64,000 nt of DNA from Lophium mytilinum (lineage: Eukaryota; Ascomycota; Dothideomycetes; Mytilinidiales; Mytilinidiaceae), in the NCBI GenBank assembly GCA_010093605.1, contig MU004185.1:1864539-1928538 (forward strand). Reading direction: 5' to 3'. Positions 58,989-64,000 of this stretch are shown here, one piece after another (position 1 is the first letter of the stretch; the number at the start of each line of letters is the position of its first letter). A program made the translations under genes and the position numbers. Below the pieces are notes generated by a model that was not told the DNA's origin, did not search any database, and was given only the letters and a program-made list of their open reading frames with translations.

Positions 58989-59030
58989 GGGGTGTAGAGC
59001 GAGCAAGAGTGGAGTCGGAGCAGTGATACC
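58989..59030 (+). repeat. GAGCGAGCA dispersed repeat, copy C
   Basis: It reads GGGTGTAGAGCGAGCAAGAG, then TGGAGTCGGAGCAGTGATACC. It is preceded at about 58945 by GACTACTACCTTCTGACGTA then G, parallel to copy B. Confidence 0.55.
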
Positions 59031-59130
59031 TCCGTGCATATGTTACAATGCTTGATCCTTGCGCTACCTAAGGTAAGTTTGCATGTAGACGGGCCCTGAA
59101 CTGCCGGCTTCCAGACTTCCAGACTTGCAG

Positions 59131-59795
59131 CACGTGATACGTCTGTCAAGGCTTCTGTCTCTCGGGATGAAATGTGTGACTAAGGAGTGAGACATCTAGA
59201 CCTCGAAGGTCAGTCGTCACATGAAGTAGGTTCAGTCCAGTGATGCACTAGATCTTCCTCTTGATGAATTGAGGTTTGTTAACCGTAGACGAGCAGAGGC
59301 GACAACTAGAGACGAAAACTAAGAAACTTTGAACTCAAGAAGCCCAAACTATGTGATACTCTTTGTCACAGCTACGAGCGCTCTCAAAGACCTAGATCCC
59401 CTAGCAGTGCTAGACAGACTATCTCTTCGTACTTGAGAGGTCAAGAGAAGGTCATGGCGTCAGGAAATTACGTGGTGTCACGTGGCAGTTTACCCCAGAT
59501 CCTCAACGTTGGTCCCAAGGATCTGGACCGATCCGCAACTTGGCGGAGATGGCGGGGATCGGGCCAAGATCAAAGTGTCTCAGATATTAGAACTGGATGA
59601 AAGATAAGGTTGATGAATTTAATGAGATGACGAGAATGCGAAAGACGATGATAACACAAGCACACTAAGCACGTGGCGTCTTATCTGCAAGGTCTGACGC
59701 GCCTTTAGGCATGGGCCTAAAAGTGGAAGAAAGGGCGGTATATTGCCTCTAGAACAGCGCACTCACTATGCTTTAGCAATGGAATGAGACACGTG
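59131..59795. promoter_or_regulatory. Cluster of four CACGTG palindromes
   Basis: CACGTG occurs at 59131, 59479, 59670 and 59790. It is the E-box read by bHLH factors. Four in 665 bp is more than chance would give, but the motif also occurs singly elsewhere in the window. Confidence 0.4.
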
Positions 59796-61278
59796 ACGTA
59801 ACTTATCCGGACCCCAACTTTACACCAACCACGATTCAGCCATTGGCGATTACTGTTCAGGGACTACCGCATCGATTCGACGTCATGAGTCGCGTAACCG
59901 TTTCCAGTACGTACCATATACTCCAGATCCAGGGAAGGACAAGCGGAACATGGATATCTCTGTCTCTCGACGCGGCGTATCGCTGTCCGGCAGTGACAAC
60001 ACAGGCCCGACTCGGAGCTCCGTCAGCCGTCACGAGAACGGGCTGCAGCTGTCGGCCAGAAGTCTCGATGGATTCAGGATGGAAGCCAGGTGTCAGACCC
60101 GCGGTGGTCGTGTGCTGCTGCAAAACTTGAGGGAAAATGCAATATATGCACGCCTGTGGCTGCATCCGGCCAATCGAGGAGAGTGGTCCGATGGGTCAGG
60201 CTGGGTCAGGATGTGCAGGATGGGGCAATCTGACGGAGCAGTCTGCACATGAGGTCCCACGGTTTCTTGCATGTGGTCTTGCATGAGGGAAATCTCTCGC
60301 CTGGCGGCAAGTGTACTCGCATGAAAGGGCACGTTTCGGGCTCGCGAGTCCAGAGGGTCCACCGTGATATGGAGACGGTATTGGGACGGCGCAGGCACTT
60401 GGGTGGGTGGTACCGGGCATTCCCGTTAGGTACTGGATACGACTTTGGCAGCGGGTGCAGAGGTCGCGGGTGAGGGCGATTTGTGAGTGGAGTCTGGATA
60501 TCTGGCTGGGTCGCACAGCAGGGGTTACCTATCTGCTGCTGCGATGCCCTGACAGATATTTTTACGGCAGCAGACGGTGTCGCACACGACCTGGCCTCTC
60601 TGTGGGGGCTGCGCGTTGCCGTGATTCGCTGCGCAACATCCTTATCACAATGTCGTCCGGAACACTACACAGCTCGGGAGATCTGAGGATGCGCCTAACC
60701 CTAAACGCCTCTCACAGCTTTGCCATCACGTAAGGGCTTCCAGCGCTTGTACATCGCCATGTTCACGCTCAGCGCCCTCAAAAGACGACCGGACACGCTG
60801 TTCGGCACATTTTGCAACACCTCCTTCAGGCCGTGTGCGACCCTCACGCCCTTTGACTGCGGCCTCATCCCAGAACCGCCCGCCTCGTCTCTCCAGCTCG
60901 GGATTCAATGACGGCCCGCAGCATTCACCACCTCATCCTCCTCCAGGCCATTACTGGCAATCTCGGTCCCTAAAAATCGCTCTGCCTCACCGTTCGCACC
61001 CCTCCATTATTACCCCATCGCGTTTTCCTTTTGCCCAACGGGACCTGAGCCTCTGCCAGCTCCCACGCGATAAGCGTTTTGGCCCACCCGATCTGGTTGC
61101 TTCACCCAGATACAGTCGTGTGACTGGTGAGTCCCGCATCGTCGTCCCTCTGTCTCGGCGGACACTAACAACGGCTTACCCGCAGACTCCAGGACCAGGG
61201 TTGTGTGTCTAACTGCGAGGAGACGCTTCCTTATCTCGAACGAACCATATTTTCCCGGCCTGTAGTTACTCGATCGAT

Positions 61279-63678
61279 ATGACGACTGCCGTGGCTATCC
61301 AACCTGCCATGCCACGTCCCACTCCTATTCCTATCGCCGCTGCCAAACCAAAGCAAAAGCGCTCGCCGTCGGGGAAGGAGAACCTGGTGCAAGCAAAGCC
61401 CATCTCCTCTGTTGGCCCTGTTGCCAACATCCGCACGAGAAGGGAACGGCCCTGTGACGCTTGCCGAAGGAGGAAGAGTCGTTGTGTCATACACGAAGGT
61501 GCTGTCCTGTGTGTGCTGTGTGATTTCCACAAGCAGGAGTGCACCTTTGTTCAGAGCCCTCAACCGCGGAAGAGGAAGGTCACCAGCGACCTAAAGAAAG
61601 ACGACAGTGGGAACACCGTCAGTCAAAAGAAGAGGTAAGCAAGATCCAATCTATCGTCATCAAACCAGGTCTGTGGGACCTATATGCCCCATATCTTCGC
61701 ATAGATGCTTCGATATACATCAGGGGGGTAGATCGGTACCACTCGACATCGCGTGTCAGTCTCAAAGATCACACGGCATGTTGTCGACACGTAGCTGTTT
61801 TCTCTTGTTCTTAATGTCGTTATAGACCCTGTATGTCATAGCTGACCGAATCGGAATAGATCCGTAGACGCAGAGCCGCCTCCACTAGCGCTTCCGACGC
61901 CCACGATAACAGCCACCGCGCCAAGCCCCCTCCCTCAACGCCCTCAACAACACACTTTCAACAGCAGAGACACCACCGCCCTTGGAGAGACCCTAGGCCT
62001 GCAGCGACGACAGCATAGCAGATACATTGGTCTCACCACCCCGTTTGATTCCCTCCTTATCGGTCTCTCTCATTTTGATTCGCGTAACGAAAGCACGTTT
62101 GACTTGGGGACGCTGCGGAGAGTAAATGATCATGAATGTTTCATCATGCTGCCTGACGAAAATACCCAAGACTATGGGGATGACACCGAGGCCTTCAACG
62201 CGATTGAGCAGATCGTGCATCCCCATGGCCCTGCCTTGATTGATATCTACTTTCGTACTGTCCATCCCAGCTTTCCGATTATCCAAAAGCACTTGTTTAT
62301 CGAACGACATCGGACTGGTGATCGAACCTTCTCGCCGCCACTGATTGCTGGCATGTATATCCTGGCGCTAAATTGGTGGTCCTTTGATTCCAACCTCGCG
62401 CCTTACCCAAAACCGGATGCAAGCCGTCTGGAAGCCATCGCGTCAAAAGCGCTGTCCATAGCCATGGAGCGACCAAAACTTTCCACTATTCAAGCCGGCC
62501 TACTACTTCTGCAAAGACCAGAAGCAGATTCATGGAGTTTGACTACCCAGCTAGTCGCCATAGGCCAAGAACTTGGTCTCCATCTCGACTGCTCTACGTG
62601 GTCAATACCGCTATGGGAGCGGGGACTCAGAAAACGAATCGCTTGGGCATTATACATGCAAGACAAGTGGAGCTCGTTGATCCACGGCCGTCCATCTCAC
62701 ATCTTTAGTGCCAATTGGGCTGTCAAGCCAATCTCGGATGACGACTTCAAGGAAGAAGGCGATGGCTTCGAAACTAAACGAGAAGAGAGCGAAGATGACA
62801 TGAGCGAAAACGAAAAAGGTCTCATCCTGTTCGCTCAGATGATCGCACTAACGGCCATCATGGCCGAAGTGATGGATACCTTCTATACTCAAGTCGCCAT
62901 TCAAGACTTCGCCAACGCAGGCAAGAACTCTACACGGCTGATCCTCGAGCGCGCAAAACCCGTTCAGATTAAGCTGAAAGAGTGGTTCGCCAAACTCCCA
63001 GCTTCCACACGTATGGACAACTCTTCCTCCAATCGCCTCTCCACAACAGGCTATCTCCATCTCGCATACTTCGCCACCGAAATCACCCTACATCGCCGCA
63101 TAGTGCAATCGATCGACCCAACCACCTCAGATCCGTATCTCCTTTACATCTGTCGCTCGGCAGCTAAAACCCGGCTAATCTCCGCCATGGATTTCGTCAA
63201 CCGTCTCAAGCCAGAGCACCTCCAAGCCTTCTGGTATTTCGCGTCCAAGATAAACTTCACGCTCATTGGTACCTTCGGATCCCTCCTTTGGGCCACAGCG
63301 CCCGCACATGAGGAAGCCGAGTTCTATAAAACTCGGTTACGGGAGTACCGCTGGACGTTGTCGGTTAGCGCGAAGCGGGCAGAATTCCTAGATTATGCAG
63401 TTCAGATGCTGGACGCGTCGAGGACTATGCTGAATAACCTAGCGGAGAAACCGAGTCTTGCCCAAAGCCAGGTCAGCATGTCTGGCGTACCACCAGCGCC
63501 GCAGCGGCAGAACATGAGAGGAGGAGACGTAGACATGACCGGGGATGGACAAGGAGTTGGCAACTTGTCGAGGCTGAATTCGAGTGCGAGTCTCAGTTTC
63601 CAAGGGTTTGCGAACGAGCCGTTTGAGCAGTTCGCGAGCGAGAGCTTAGGCGGGGATACGCCGACGAGTTTGGGTTGA
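61279..63678 (+). CDS. tamA: Zn2Cys6 transcriptional co-regulator, TamA/DAL81-like
   Basis: Two exons (61279-61634 and 61860-63678) give 724 residues. The 225-bp intron (GTAAGC donor, TAG acceptor) keeps the frame. The zinc cluster has Cys at 59, 62, 69, 78, 81 and 88, within RRERPCDACRRRKSRC and CVLCDFHKQEC, followed by QSPQPRKRK. The fungal transcription-factor middle region starts at IDIYFRTVHPSFPIIQK and includes ILALNWWSFDSN, LSTIQAGLLLLQRPEADSW, IGQELGLHLDCSTWSIPLWE and HGRPSHIF. This set is that of the DAL81/UGA35 (yeast) and TamA (Aspergillus) family, co-activators for use of secondary nitrogen sources such as GABA and allantoin, which work with pathway-specific regulators. In that family the zinc cluster is partly dispensable. 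The C-tail is Ser/Gly-rich. The protein is expected to be nuclear. Confidence 0.85.
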
Positions 63679-64000
63679 GGCTTCCGGTTTCCGGTTTAAG
63701 AATGGTGATTAGGGTTAGACTGGGGGACGTTTCGATACCCATGGTGGCTGGTTGGCGGGTTGGGTTACAACCTTGACGATATGATGAGAATCTGTATGGT
63801 GTATATGCTATACATACTACAGCTATGAAGTGTAGAAATCAATCTGTCTGTCTTTCGTTGAGAACTTCTACAGAATGTCAGGTATTTTAACAAGTGATGT
63901 AGGCAGCTGTCTTGTGAGGAATTTAGATAAACAAGATATCTCATAAAACGACTACCATACCTACACCATCTAAAGGTCTACACAGCGTGACATCATCCAT
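63679..64000. other. 3' flank of the TamA-like gene
   Basis: No gene is visible to the end of the window. It will contain the 3' untranslated region. Confidence 0.5.

Larger units (their letters stand above)
58862..61278. other. Long upstream region of the TamA-like gene
   Basis: 2.4 kb without a convincing gene. The several open frames on both strands lack domains. It contains copy C of the dispersed repeat, four CACGTG sites (59131, 59479, 59670, 59790) and GATA-type sites (GATAAG at 59603, 59680 on the minus strand, and 61069). AreA-type GATA factors read HGATAR in nitrogen genes, so control of the downstream regulator by nitrogen supply is plausible but unproven. Confidence 0.45.

Noticed and set aside
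58127-59149. 340-codon minus-strand frame over the carrier gene
   Set aside because: It is the antisense of the carrier exon 4, with biased composition; the plus strand carries all three carrier signatures.
59843-60911. Several open frames of 60-108 codons on both strands upstream of the TamA-like gene
   Set aside because: They overlap each other, have no domains and no splice context; they fit GC-rich chance frames.
63709-63718. TTAGGGTTAG, telomere-like
   Set aside because: Fewer than two full units inside the 3' flank of a gene; not a telomere or an interstitial array.
1-64000. tRNA, rRNA and CRISPR features
   Set aside because: I found no convincing tRNA A- and B-box pair with a cloverleaf, no rRNA and no spaced repeat array. 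A dedicated tRNA scan could still find one.

Overview
This 64 kb window comes from a filamentous ascomycete (Pezizomycotina-type) genome. The evidence is short GT-AG introns of about 50-220 bp in most genes, HET-domain genes, a Zn2Cys6 regulator of the TamA/DAL81 type, a Tad-like LINE remnant, and a transposon block mutated by repeat-induced point mutation (RIP). All gene models below were spliced by eye from reading frames, splice signals and frame continuity. No search could be run.

Region 1 (1 to about 18,186) is AT-rich, RIP-destroyed DNA almost without CpA/TpG. It has no open frame of 60 codons. It holds at least two Ty3/gypsy LTR retrotransposons on the minus strand. A complete 8,235-bp element (1949-10183) has 221-bp LTRs and a 5-bp target duplication. 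It is inserted into an older gypsy element whose integrase and RNase H lie at 1-1943 and whose RT and protease lie at 10184-12000. The last 3 kb is unassigned RIP debris. The block ends abruptly near 18,190.

Region 2 (18.2-32 kb) is an accessory stretch rich in non-self-recognition genes. It has two apparently intact HET-domain genes (18587-21201 and 29013-31237), one HET pseudogene with a single in-frame stop (26532-28262), an orphan WD40 repeat, a dead LINE fragment, a GRF-like zinc-ribbon protein, a small conserved-looking protein, and a 150-bp tandem duplication.

Region 3 (31.6-34.5 kb) has a multi-pass membrane protein with a 16-nt exon and an ACAD10/11-type aminoglycoside-phosphotransferase-like kinase with a GC-AG intron.

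Region 4 (35.1-51.7 kb) is the most unusual part. Three very large genes sit side by side: a 2,325-residue fusion of a ComEC-like metallo-beta-lactamase fold, a charged linker and a DUF6603-type C-terminal region; a 1,439-residue protein; and a 1,105-residue protein. The last two are divergently transcribed from a 249-bp intergenic region. Their conserved-looking motifs resemble bacterial uncharacterised proteins rather than standard fungal families. I propose that the three form one functional unit, possibly of bacterial origin. This is inference.

Region 5 (52.4-64 kb) is more ordinary: a DHA2-type MFS exporter, a small kinase-like protein, a mitochondrial tricarboxylate carrier, and a TamA/DAL81-like nitrogen co-regulator with a long upstream region. 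A short dispersed GAGCGAGCA repeat occurs between these genes in both orientations.
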